The notes beneath the pieces are model-generated. The model searched no databases and was not told where the DNA came from. It was given only the letters and a program-made list of their open reading frames with translations. Of a stretch of 19,283 nucleotides of DNA, positions 1 to 7,266 are shown piece by piece. The DNA is taken from assembly GCA_030445745.1 (NCBI GenBank), contig JASUTE010000026.1, positions 1 through 19,283 of the forward strand, in the 5' to 3' direction. The DNA is from Candidatus Cloacimonadota bacterium. Lineage in GTDB: Bacteria > Cloacimonadota > Cloacimonadia > Cloacimonadales > TCS61. Position numbers and translations under genes: made by a program. Numbering within the stretch: position 1 is the stretch's first letter; the number at the start of each line of letters is the position of its first letter.

Positions 1-57
1 GTCAGATGAGTATTCAAATGGAAACTCATCTTGCAAGATAATATTTGTATAGTTCAT
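1..57 (-). CDS. N-terminus of an unidentified protein, cut by the window edge
   Basis: Reading leftwards from an ATG at 57-55 there are 19 open codons (MNYTNIILQDEFPFEYSSD) that run off the window. The start is supported by an AAGGAG ribosome binding site at 68-63, five bases upstream on the same strand. It diverges from the cassette 1 gene. Nineteen residues are too few to name a family. In integrons the integrase gene lies divergent to the cassettes, so that identity was considered, but these residues do not resemble the usual IntI N-terminus. Confidence 0.5.
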   Translation of the reverse strand, partial: MNYTNIILQDEFPFEYSSD

Positions 58-144
58 CTTGGCTCCTTTTAATTTATTGTCTCGTAAGACACTAAGACAT
101 TTATTTGTCGATTAGGCGGGAGTCAAGATGATTTTTGTGAAATT

Positions 145-167
145 AACTCATTAAATAACAATGAGTT
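145..167. repeat. Short inverted repeat at the left end of cassette 1
   Basis: AACTCATT (145-152) and AATGAGTT (160-167) are exact inverted copies separated by seven bases. The right arm ends in GAGTTATGA, whose GTTATGA (165-171) resembles an integron R' core (GTTRRRY). At about 23 bases the hairpin is too short for a normal attC site. It could be part of an attI or attC junction, or a simple hairpin in the leader of the next gene. Confidence 0.4.
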
Positions 168-214
168 ATGAAATATGAAAAAGACTTATACAATGAAATA
201 AATAAGGAGAAAAT

Positions 215-2410
215 ATGATTAAAAAATCTATTTTAAATGTTTTTGTTTTGTTGTTAAATTTATCAATTCTTTCTATTGTAAGTTGTACACTTAGTTCTAA
301 AGATAATATTTCAAATAAAGAAGACCTCTGGGGAAATCAAGTTAATCTAAATGAGGATAAATTGACTCTAATAGAACCTTTTTCACCTGCGAATTGTGGT
401 TATTGTCTTTTTGATGGAGAATTCATTAAAGCAAATTATTTTAAAAATAACCTAGAAAATGGTGGTGAAAATTTTTTACAATGTCTTTTTAATCCACAAT
501 TGGATATTTACACTTACAAAAAACATTATCGAAGTAAAACACCTGTTTTGACTTTCCCGCCCAAACTACACCAATTTCATCGAAATGGGTTCCCATTTTT
601 ATTTGCATTAAGAGATGGATATGTAATTAGTAGAGGTCCTTCGTCTCCTTATGAAATGACCTTTAATATTCTCAAAGAAAAATTTTGGCCAGATAAAAAT
701 GTAATAATTGAATTAACTTCACCAATACATATGGCAACAAGGTTTATAAATGAAAATAATAACTTAGCTACAACTTTTATTATTCCTGATAATGATTCAT
801 TATATTTCAAACGTTCTTTTCAAAATGCAAACAAATATAAAAATGGTATTGTAAAATACGAAAGTGATATTAATGAAAAGGATTTGAAACGAAATATTTT
901 TTATCGAGGAAGGTTTAATGACTATATTGTTAATCTATTAAAAGATAAAGAAATACCATTTGAGATAAACGAAAAATATTTGTACATTGGTGATTATGTA
1001 TTCGCTCAGGATAGCATTTCTGTTTCAATTTGTTTTCCAAATCCTTACAACAATGAAAAATATGTATTTTTAAGGTTATCAGGTGATTTAACTAAAGGTA
1101 AGAATATTATGCAAAATTGGGTTGATTTTACTATAAGCAAGGTAAACCGTAATAATAAATTGTCAGTAGTGATGAATGGTTTTTTTGAAAAAAATAACAA
1201 CAAATGGACTTATTCTGATTCGCTAACATTTATAAATTCTAACTCTAATTTAAAATGTACAAATGGTATTTGTAACATGCCAGTAAAGAAGACTTTTGAA
1301 AAGGACAAGATTGAATTTGAGAAAGTGAAAACAGAACAGACAAAATATGGTAAGCTAACCACACTCGGAAAAGAAAATTGTCGATTTCCCGAAATCACGA
1401 CAGATGAAAAAGATGTTGTATGGTGTTGTTGGGAAGAAAATGGTAATATTCTTTTATCTTCCAAGGATAAATCATTTATTGTTGAGGGTGATAAAAGTGA
1501 TAGTTTCAATCCTGTGATAACATATGATGGGAATAATATCTGGATTTTTTATCTCAACAATAAATCCGGATTTTATAGAGTTTATGCCAAAATTTTTGCT
1601 GGAAGTAGAGTTTCAGGCGAAATTTTAATTTCTGATAATTTAGTTAATGATTCTATAAACCTAAGAGTTGCATAAAATTGTGAAGGAAAAGTTGTCATCA
1701 GTTGGACTGAATGGCAAGCAAACTATAAATATCCCAAATATAGAATAATCGATAATCGAATTTTGGGTGAAATTAAAGATATTGCTATAAAAAAGCCGGA
1801 AATTGACTACACAAATGCCTGGTCAACATCACTGACATTTTCGAGAAATGGAGAGCTTTGGGGAGCGTGGAACCAACATTATCCTGCAATATTAGGTGTA
1901 TGTTCCGGTGATTTGATTACAGAAGCAAAATCGGTTACTAACTTAAAACCTAATGAAGAACAAGGTGGTTATCCCGATTGTTTAAATGATTCGACAGGTA
2001 AAAGATGGGTTTTCTGGGAATCTTTTGGATGGGATATATTAAACAGTAAACCACAACAAATCAAAGCTGCATTTTATGATGAGAAATCTGAAAAATGGAG
2101 TCTTCCATATATAATTTCTAATGATTCTGAAACAGCATTTAATCAAACCCCTTCAGCTTCTCTTGATGAAAATGGAAATATTAATGTTGTTTGGAGTCAT
2201 AGAAACTTAAAATCAAAGTTTTGGGAAATTTGTTTTTCAACATTAAAAAATAACAAATGGTCAGAACCAATTTCAATTTCAGAACCAAATGTAAATAGTC
2301 GGGCTCCAAAAATTATTTCAAATTCTAAAGGAAAATTAATTATAACCTGGCACAGTGGAATAGGTCAAGAAATGAAAATTAAATTATTAGAGTTAGAGAA
2401 TACTTTGTGA
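215..2410 (+). pseudogene. Large lipoprotein with thioredoxin-like CxxC and propeller-like repeats, split by an in-frame stop
   Basis: One reading frame of 731 codons is interrupted by a single TAA at 1673-1675. The downstream part (open from 1676) stays in the same frame with similar composition, so this is one gene broken by a point change. A GTG at 1763 could restart it. The start ATG has AAGGAG nine bases upstream. Residues 1-24 are a lipoprotein signal peptide (IVSC, acylated C24). A CGYC motif at residues 61-64 after 'TLIEPFSPAN' looks like a thioredoxin-type redox site. From about residue 375 across the stop to the end there are repeated 'P.I..D..G.I.V.W' strands, as in sialidase-like or BNR-type beta-propellers. 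I infer an exported, membrane-anchored protein and do not recognise a specific family. It sits upstream of attC1 as the cassette gene. Functional readthrough cannot be excluded, but degradation is likelier. Confidence 0.7.
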
Positions 2411-2592
2411 TAGACATTCACATAACAAGCACCTCGTGCGACAAGAAGTAGTATAATTAATTGTGGAGAGATGAGTTACAGTCTTATTGATTCCACCTGA
2501 TTTTTCACAATCAGTAGCCTACCGGAATGTGCGTCGAGAGTAATTTCGGGGCAACATGCTACGAGAAATTCAGGAAGCAAATGGAGTTTTGT

Positions 2593-4062
2593 ATGAATAC
2601 AAAATATGCGTCTGGAACTGTTAAAGATGAAAATTGGAATAATATCCAATGGAGTGAAGTAAAGGAAACAGTGAGATTATTTATCGTAAAGGCAAGGCAG
2701 AAGGGGTAAAACCGCAAGGTAAAATCCCTTCAATTTATTTTAACCAGATCTTTTTCGGCTAAACTTCCCCCAGCCAAGAGAGTTACGGAAAACAAAGGTA
2801 AACGAACATCCAGCGTCGACCATCAGCTTTGGACTACCGCTAACACAAAATGGCAAGCTGCTTTAAATTTCAATTCAAAAGATTACTGAGCATCACTGCT
2901 GAGAAGAGTGAGTATCCCGAAATCAAATGGAAAAACCAGACAATTGGGAATTCTAACGATGCGGGATAGAGCATTTCAAGCTCTCTATCTAATGGCATTA
3001 GAACCGTTGGCGGAAACAACAGCAGACAGAAATTCTTATGGATTTCGTTCCAAAAGGAGTTGTGCTGACGCAATTCGTCAATGTTGCATTGTGTTAGATA
3101 GAAAGAGTTCAGCTCAATGGATTTTAGAAGGTGACATTAAAGGTTGTTTTGACCATATTAGTCACAAATGCCTTTTGGATAATATTCCGATAGAGAAGAA
3201 ATTCCTAAAGCAATGGCTGGAATGTGGTTTCATCGATGGGAATAATTTATTTTGGACAAAATCCGGAACTCCGCAAGGCGGAATCATCTCTCTAACTCTG
3301 GCGAATATGGCGCTGGGCGGATTGGAGAGAGTAATTGATATAGCTGGAAGAATTATAAAATATACTAAAACTGGAGAGAAAAGCAACAACAAATATCAGG
3401 TTCACTTCGTGCGATATGCCGATGATTTCATTGTAACTTGCAACAACAACAAGTATATATTAGAAAATCAGATAAAACCGGCAATCGAAGCTTTCCTGAA
3501 TCAAAGGAGATTAGAACTTTCAGATGAGAAAACGAGAATTGTCCATATTAATGACGGCTTTGATTTTCTGGGTCAGAATGTTCGCAAATACAAAGGGAAA
3601 TGTCTAATCAAACCTTCTAAGAAAAGTTTTCAAGCGAATGTTTGGAAGCTTCTAACCTTGATAAAAAAGAATAAGGCGATCAGTTCAGGAAAACTGATAC
3701 AAATTCTCAATCCAATTATTCGAGGTTGGTGCAATTATCATCGAAAGATCAATTCATCGAGAGCTTTTGCAAAACTTGATTCCATTATTTTCAAGAGCAT
3801 CTGGAACTGGGCAAAAAGAGGACATCCAACAAAATCAAAGGGATGGATAAAAAAGAAATATTTTACAGTAATTGGAAACAGAAATTGGATTTTCTTTGGA
3901 AAAGTGAAAGAAAAAATTGTAACCCTGATTTCTGCGCAGTCTATTAAGATTGTGAGACATCTCAAGATACGAAACACAGCAAATCCATTTGACAAGTGTC
4001 GGAAAGATTACTTTATTGCCAGGAAAAGAAATGGAACAGATATGCGATGCCGTGTCATTTAA
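2593..4062 (+). pseudogene. Intron-encoded reverse transcriptase/maturase with two in-frame stops
   Basis: This is the group II intron-encoded protein, which in intact form acts in splicing and retrohoming. The ATG at 2593 follows GGAG (2583-2586) by six bases, and the family-like N-terminus 'MNTKYASGTVKDENWNNI' begins there. The same frame continues to 4062 but is broken by TAA at 2707-2709 and TGA at 2887-2889. Homology is visible on both sides of each: 'KVKSLQ' and 'AKRVTENKGKRT' between them, 'LRRVSIPKSNGK' after the second. The TGA falls where relatives have Lys or Arg, so CGA to TGA would explain it. RT motifs are intact, including 'GTPQGGIIS' and YADD (3415-3426), followed by domain X ('NPIIRGWCNYHR', 'IGNRNWIFFGKV'). 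The protein ends just after domain X, with no HNH endonuclease. Near 'ETVRLFIVKA' about three codons seem missing compared with relatives. A GTG at 2908 could start a shorter 384-residue product. Confidence 0.85.
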
Positions 4063-4087
4063 TGAAATTAATGATATTTGAAAGGCT

Positions 4088-4121
4088 TGAGCCGTTTGCG
4101 GAAAAAATCGCAAGTACGGTT
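4088..4121 (+). ncRNA. Group II intron domain V
   Basis: This 34-nt hairpin has outer arms GAGCCGT and ACGGTTC, inner arms TTGCG and CGCAA, and an A-rich loop. It carries the AGC catalytic triad at 4089-4091. The form closely matches the conserved domain V of bacterial group II introns. It begins only 25 nt after the stop codon of the intron protein. Confidence 0.9.
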
Positions 4122-4127
4122 CTTAGG

Positions 4128-4163
4128 AGAGGGAGGAGCCGTGAGGATTCTTCCTTATCCGAC
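4128..4163 (+). ncRNA. Group II intron domain VI and 3' splice site
   Basis: A GGAGGA arm pairs with TTCTTCC around a GTGA-type loop. It is followed by an unpaired A at 4157, seven nucleotides from the proposed 3' end, where the branch-point A of group II introns lies. The intron then ends in CCGAC. Confidence 0.7.
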
Positions 4164-4216
4164 AACTCGGACTGGCAATTCCGCTGCGCTCCATTGCCAG
4201 CCGGTTATGCGGAGCG

Positions 4217-4894
4217 TTCTGCGAATTCACGAAGAGGAAAATGCCCATAGAGTAGCTGGTTGAAACCGCCAGGAGTAAGATGCAAGTTCAATACTCAAGA
4301 CTCGAATCAATGGATGCAGATCTAGTTCGGCAAATCGCCGAAATTCATGAGAACGCGCCTTCCGAATGGCGTGATGATCACGAGGTCTCAGACGATCGTA
4401 TTCAGCGCCGAATCGAAGATCTAAAGACAAAGATAACTGACTCCGGATTCTATCTTCTCATGGCGCAAGCACCTTCCGGAGATCTCATAGGCTTCCATTG
4501 GCTGGAAATCGAAGAAGAGAACAAGAGAAGAATCGGACATATAGGCTCCCTATGGGTCGCCCAAAAATATAGAAGACAAGGAATTGGCAAGAAAATGAAG
4601 GAGAAAGCAGAGGTATGGGCAAAGAAGGCCGGAGCAGAGGAGCTCCGCACTGAGGTTTACTTTGCTAATAGCCGGATGATAGAATACAATAAGAAACTGG
4701 GATATAGGCCAGGACAAGTTATTATGACAAAGGACCTAAGATGATCTGGGCGTGCCGACCCTATACCAATCCTATCGTAGCAATCTACCATAGTTAAATA
4801 GAGTGCAGAACAAGCGGCTGTAACGGAATTGCTGTTAGCTTTTTACAAGTATATGGCCAAAATAAATATAACCACCAGCAGCACCAGCCGCTGG
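4217..4894 (+). mobile_element. Integron gene cassette 2, carrying a GNAT acetyltransferase
   Basis: The cassette begins TTCTGC (4217-4222), just after the G of the attC1 R' core. Its own attC-like site begins GCAGAAC (4805-4811), the exact reverse complement of GTTCTGC. That match is expected because both come from one circular cassette. The single gene lies between them in the standard orientation. Base composition is richer in G and C than the neighbouring chromosome, which suggests a foreign origin. Confidence 0.7.
4280..4744 (+). CDS. GNAT family N-acetyltransferase (cassette gene)
   Basis: The 154-residue protein has the acetyl-CoA binding motif A at about residues 90-106, with the pyrophosphate loop 'RRQGIG' (98-103). 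Motif B is near 128-142 ('NSRMIEYNKKLGYRP'). This is a typical full-length single-domain GNAT, which moves an acetyl group from acetyl-CoA to an amine. The substrate cannot be read from the sequence; small-molecule amines, antibiotics and protein N-termini are all possible. AGGAG at 4271-4275 lies four bases before the ATG. It is the only gene of cassette 2. GNAT proteins are among the commonest integron cassette products, but no known resistance allele is recognised here. The codons are less A/T-biased than those of the neighbours. Confidence 0.88.
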   Translation: MQVQYSRLESMDADLVRQIAEIHENAPSEWRDDHEVSDDRIQRRIEDLKTKITDSGFYLLMAQAPSGDLIGFHWLEIEEENKRRIGHIGSLWVAQKYRRQGIGKKMKEKAEVWAKKAGAEELRTEVYFANSRMIEYNKKLGYRPGQVIMTKDLR

Positions 4895-4900
4895 TAATTC
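4805..4900 (+). other. attC-like site of cassette 2, with a degenerate R' core
   Basis: The R'' core GCAGAAC (4805-4811) is followed by an L''-like arm AGCGGCTG (4813-4820), which pairs perfectly with CAGCCGCT (4885-4892). A TGCTG/CAGCA pair lies further in. The R' side reads GTAATTC (4894-4900) instead of GTTRRRY. At 96 nt the length is within the attC range. The weak R' suggests an inactive or mutated site, or the end of the array. Confidence 0.6.
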
Positions 4901-4956
4901 TAGCCCAGGTGGAGTAGTTTGCGTAAGGCTGAATACATTCAGTTTGATTTCTCCAT

Positions 4957-5088
4957 TTTTCTTTCGCCATTTGTCACTTTAATTTACATGAAATTACTAC
5001 TTTTCTTTCGCCATTTGTCACTTTAATTTACATGAAATTACTACTTTTCTTTCGCCATTTGTCACTTTAATTTACATGAAATTACTAC
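4957..5088. repeat. Three exact tandem copies of a 44-bp unit
   Basis: Copies at 4957-5000, 5001-5044 and 5045-5088 are identical over 44 bp and directly adjacent. Each unit starts TTTTCTTTCGCC and ends ATTACTAC. Each contains a small inverted repeat, AATTT-ACATG-AAATT. There are no spacers, so it is not a CRISPR array. The frame is not open in a useful way. It marks the edge between the cassette region and the rsmI operon. Confidence 0.95.
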
Positions 5089-5428
5089 GGTAAAGCAAAT
5101 TGGGAATAATACAAAATTAAACAATTTTTAGCATTAACAAAAATTCAGTGGTATGGAATAATCTAAAAAAGCTTGACTAATTAGCTTGAAAACTGCTATT
5201 GAGTCAAAAACTATAAAATGAAATAAGAAGAGATAAATGAATAGAGATATTTTTCGATGAACATGCCTCAAAATATAAAAATGAAAGTTAAAGAACACTT
5301 GATAAGAAATTTTCATATGAGGAGACCTTTTATTTGAATAATGTAGCCAAAATAGAGGTTATAGCAAGCTTCGGTTTAGCTATTAAAGCTCTACTGAATT
5401 TTAGTAATTGGAATATTTAGTAAATTTT
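5089..5428. other. Non-coding stretch before rsmI
   Basis: This 340-bp AT-rich stretch shows no convincing gene. A 28-codon frame from a TTG at 5334 to a TAG at 5418-5420 follows an AGGAG and ends eight bases before the rsmI ATG. It could be a leader peptide, but nothing else supports it. A 60-codon minus-strand frame (5134-5316) has poor start context and no recognisable features. Confidence 0.4.
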
Positions 5429-6253
5429 ATGACTGAAAAAACTACTTTATATATTGTTCCCACACCCATTGGCAATTTACAAGATATCACTTTGCGCGCT
5501 TTGGATGTGCTGAAACAAGTTGACCTAATCGGTGCTGAAGATACCCGTAATTCTGGTAAATTATTAAAACATTTTTCCATTTCAACCCCTATGGTTAGCT
5601 ATCACAAATTCAACGAACAGGCCAGAGCAGAGTTCTTTTTGGAAAAATTAGCTGCAGGTAAGAATATTGCGATAATTTCCGATGCTGGCACTCCTGGCAT
5701 TTCCGATCCTGCTGAAATTATAGTTAAAAAAGCTATAGAGAAAGGCTATAGAGTAGAATGTTTGCCGGGAGCAACCGCCTTTGTGCCAGCTCTGGTTATT
5801 TCAGGGCTGGGCAGCCAGCGCTTCCAATTTGTGGGATTTTTGCCAAATAAGAAAAAAGAACAGGAAAAATTATTAACCAGTTTAAAATTGGAACAGGCGA
5901 CCTTGATATTTTATGAAGCTCCCCATCGAATCTATAAATTTTTGCAAATTATCAAAGAATTTTTGGGAAACAGGAAAATAGCGGTAGCTCGCGAGCTTAC
6001 TAAGCTGCACGAAACGGTTTATCGGGGAAAATTACAGGAATTTTTGGATAAACAGATTGAACTGATTTTAAAAGGTGAGTTTGTGATAGTGGTAGAAGGC
6101 GCTAGAGAAACAGAAATCAGTGATGAACGCATTTTGCAGGAATTAAACAAACAACTAGAGCAGGGCAAAACGAAAAAAGATGCCGTGAAATATGTGACTG
6201 AAAAATGGCAAATAGCTAAAAATAGAGTTTACAAGTTAGGTTTGGAATTGTAA
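5429..6253 (+). CDS. rsmI: 16S rRNA (cytidine-1402-2'-O)-methyltransferase RsmI
   Basis: RsmI methylates the 2'-O of C1402 in the 16S rRNA decoding centre using S-adenosylmethionine. The 274-residue protein has the tetrapyrrole-methylase fold with the RsmI signatures: 'VPTPIGNLQDIT' (10-21), 'GAEDTR' (35-40), 'SDAGTPGISDP' (84-94), 'LPGATAFVPAL' (112-122), 'FVGFLP' and 'FYEAPHRI'. The length fits the family (about 280). The ATG at 5429 is preferred to an in-frame TTG at 5408 because the homologous N-terminus 'TLYIVPTPIGNL' begins there, though no strong ribosome binding site precedes it. It heads a co-directional group with ybaB and recR. Confidence 0.95.
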   Translation: MTEKTTLYIVPTPIGNLQDITLRALDVLKQVDLIGAEDTRNSGKLLKHFSISTPMVSYHKFNEQARAEFFLEKLAAGKNIAIISDAGTPGISDPAEIIVKKAIEKGYRVECLPGATAFVPALVISGLGSQRFQFVGFLPNKKKEQEKLLTSLKLEQATLIFYEAPHRIYKFLQIIKEFLGNRKIAVARELTKLHETVYRGKLQEFLDKQIELILKGEFVIVVEGARETEISDERILQELNKQLEQGKTKKDAVKYVTEKWQIAKNRVYKLGLEL

Positions 6254-6258
6254 ATTAT

Positions 6259-6287
6259 TTGACTATAAAAAACATAGATTGTATTTT
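6259..6287 (+). promoter_or_regulatory. Candidate promoter for ybaB-recR
   Basis: TTGACT (6259-6264) and TATTTT (6282-6287) are separated by 17 bp, five and four matches to the sigma-70 consensus. They sit in the 65-bp gap between rsmI and ybaB, so the downstream genes may have their own transcription start. Confidence 0.45.
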
Positions 6288-6318
6288 GGAAAAAATTACA
6301 AAAAAGGAGAAAGATATT

Positions 6319-6657
6319 ATGGCAAAAGGTAATTTCCCAGGTGGCGGTAAAGGTATGAAAGACCTGATGAAACAAGCCCAAAAAATGCAACAAGATCTGG
6401 CAAAAGCCCAGGAAGAACTGGCTAATAAAGTTGAAGAAGGAACTTCCGGTGGCGGCATGGTGAAATGTGAAATGAATGGCAAAAACCAGATTGTTTCCTT
6501 GAAGATAGACAAAGAAGTGGTTGATCCGGAAGATGTGGAAATGCTGGAAGATCTTGTGATAGCGGCTATCAACGAAGCACAGGAGAAAATAAGCAAAAAC
6601 AGTGAAAATGAACTTGGCAAACTTACCGGCGGTATGAAAATACCCGGAATGTTCTAG
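6319..6657 (+). CDS. ybaB: YbaB/EbfC family nucleoid-associated protein
   Basis: This 112-residue protein belongs to the small dimeric DNA-binding YbaB/EbfC family. The coiled-coil-prone stretch 'MKDLMKQAQKMQQDLAKAQ' and the conserved core 'GMVKCEMNGKNQIVSLKID' are clear. The Gly-rich head and the 'LTGGMKIPGMF' tail are typical. The ATG at 6319 is chosen because AAGGAG (6304-6309) lies nine bases upstream. An upstream TTG at 6259 would add 20 non-homologous residues and overlaps the candidate promoter. The stop is three bases before recR, and ybaB-recR is a widely conserved pair. Confidence 0.95.
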   Translation: MAKGNFPGGGKGMKDLMKQAQKMQQDLAKAQEELANKVEEGTSGGGMVKCEMNGKNQIVSLKIDKEVVDPEDVEMLEDLVIAAINEAQEKISKNSENELGKLTGGMKIPGMF

Positions 6658-6660
6658 ACT

Positions 6661-7266
6661 ATGTTTCAAGGTTTATTAGCCGAATTAGAAAAAAATCTAA
6701 AAAGGCTTCCTGGAATTGGCAGTAAAAGTGCTCAGCGGCTGGCTATGTTCATACTAAATGATGATAAAGCGAGTGCACTGAAATTGGCAAATTCTATAAA
6801 AGAAGCAGTAGAAACCTATACTCATTGTTCGGTATGTAATATGCTCAGCGAAACCGATCCCTGTGAATTTTGCAGTGATGATAATCGTGATAATCAAATA
6901 ATCTGCGTGGTAGAAAATACTCAGGATATTTACTTAATTGAAAATACACATGCATATAACGGTACTTATTATGTTTTGAATGATTTGCTGTCTCCATTGG
7001 ATGGAATTGGTCCTGAACAGATTAATTTTGCTGGGTTGCAGCAGTTAATTTCAAAAAACAAAGTCAGCGAAGTAATTTTAGCGCTTAGCCCTTCTACCGA
7101 GGGAGAGACAACGATGAATTTCCTAGCTGAAGAACTAGCTTCTCAAACAGATAAAATAACGCGTCTTTCCACCGGTTTACCCTTTGGCGGAGATATAGAA
7201 TATACCAGCTCGCTGACCTTGATAAATGCTTTTAAACGGCGCTATAATGTGAAGGAAAATGGGTAA
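6661..7266 (+). CDS. recR: Recombination mediator protein RecR
   Basis: RecR works with RecO and RecF to load RecA on single-stranded DNA gaps. The 201-residue protein has the full family layout: a helix-hairpin-helix at 13-28 ('LKRLPGIGSKSAQRLA'), a four-cysteine zinc finger (C56, C59, C68, C71), a Toprim domain from about residue 80 ('ICVVENTQDIYLIE') and the 'EGETT' and 'GGDIEYTSSLTLINAF' signatures near the end. It follows ybaB by three bases and its stop abuts the GTG start of the next gene, so it is translated within an operon. Confidence 0.97.
   Translation: MFQGLLAELEKNLKRLPGIGSKSAQRLAMFILNDDKASALKLANSIKEAVETYTHCSVCNMLSETDPCEFCSDDNRDNQIICVVENTQDIYLIENTHAYNGTYYVLNDLLSPLDGIGPEQINFAGLQQLISKNKVSEVILALSPSTEGETTMNFLAEELASQTDKITRLSTGLPFGGDIEYTSSLTLINAFKRRYNVKENG

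Larger units (their letters stand above)
2436..4163 (+). mobile_element. Group II intron inserted inside an attC site
   Basis: The 5' end GTGCGAC (2436-2442) matches the group II consensus GUGYG, and the 3' end CCGAC (to 4163) matches the AY consensus. Domain V and domain VI lie just before the 3' end, and a reverse transcriptase/maturase frame fills the middle. Deleting 2436-4163 rebuilds an attC-like hairpin, independent support for both boundaries. Only 157 nt precede the protein start, much less than the usual domains I to III. That stretch does contain pairable arms: GTGGA/TCCAC, CTGAT/ATCAG and GTAGC/GCTAC. It is either a very compact ribozyme or one with an internal deletion. The intron lies in the same orientation as the cassette gene. 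Confidence 0.85.
166..4216 (+). mobile_element. Integron gene cassette 1, carrying a lipoprotein gene and a group II intron
   Basis: The proposed cassette runs from the base after G165 (TTATGA) to G4216. It holds one gene followed by an attC-like site, the standard cassette order. The cassette start TTATGA matches the complement of its own R'' core ACATAAC (2420-2426) at five of six bases. Without the 1.7-kb intron it would be about 2.3 kb, large for a cassette. The right boundary is well supported by cassette 2. The left boundary is less certain because no complete attC or attI is seen before 165. Confidence 0.55.
2420..4222 (+). other. attC recombination site of cassette 1, split by the group II intron
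   Basis: The site is two pieces, 2420-2435 and 4164-4222, which join to 75 nt. It starts with the R'' core ACATAAC (2420-2426) and ends with the R' core GTTCTGC (4216-4222). The inner arms CTGGCAAT and ATTGCCAG, both in the 3' piece (about 4172-4201), pair perfectly. The outer arms (AAC, GC, CC, AAC, CG blocks) pair imperfectly with the CGGTTATGCGGAGCGTT side, as attC sites do. The last six bases of R' belong to the next cassette, which explains the mismatch between R'' and R'. The span given includes the intron. Confidence 0.72.

Noticed and set aside
1673-2889. Stop codon reassignment explaining the TAA and TGA codons inside the cassette gene and intron protein
   Set aside because: Both TAA and TGA are involved, only in mobile DNA. 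All core genes in the window end normally and contain no internal stops. Point-mutation decay is simpler.
2908-4062. Retron or diversity-generating reverse transcriptase
   Set aside because: Domain X, the flanking domains V and VI, and the intron boundary sequences identify a group II intron protein. No template repeat or msr/msd-like region is present.
3996-4430. Overlapping small frames across domain V, the attC arm and the GNAT start (plus and minus strands)
   Set aside because: They run through structured RNA and recombination sequence or antisense to the GNAT gene, with no ribosome binding site or recognisable protein.
4957-5088. CRISPR array
   Set aside because: The 44-bp copies are directly adjacent with no variable spacers and no cas genes nearby.
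5134-5316. Minus-strand 60-codon hydrophobic frame before rsmI
   Set aside because: It is AT-rich and Phe/Ile-heavy as chance frames are, with no good ribosome binding site or neighbours.
6229-6669. Two minus-strand frames of 121-146 codons opposite ybaB
   Set aside because: They are antisense shadows of a clear YbaB gene with a good ribosome binding site; their translations show no family features.
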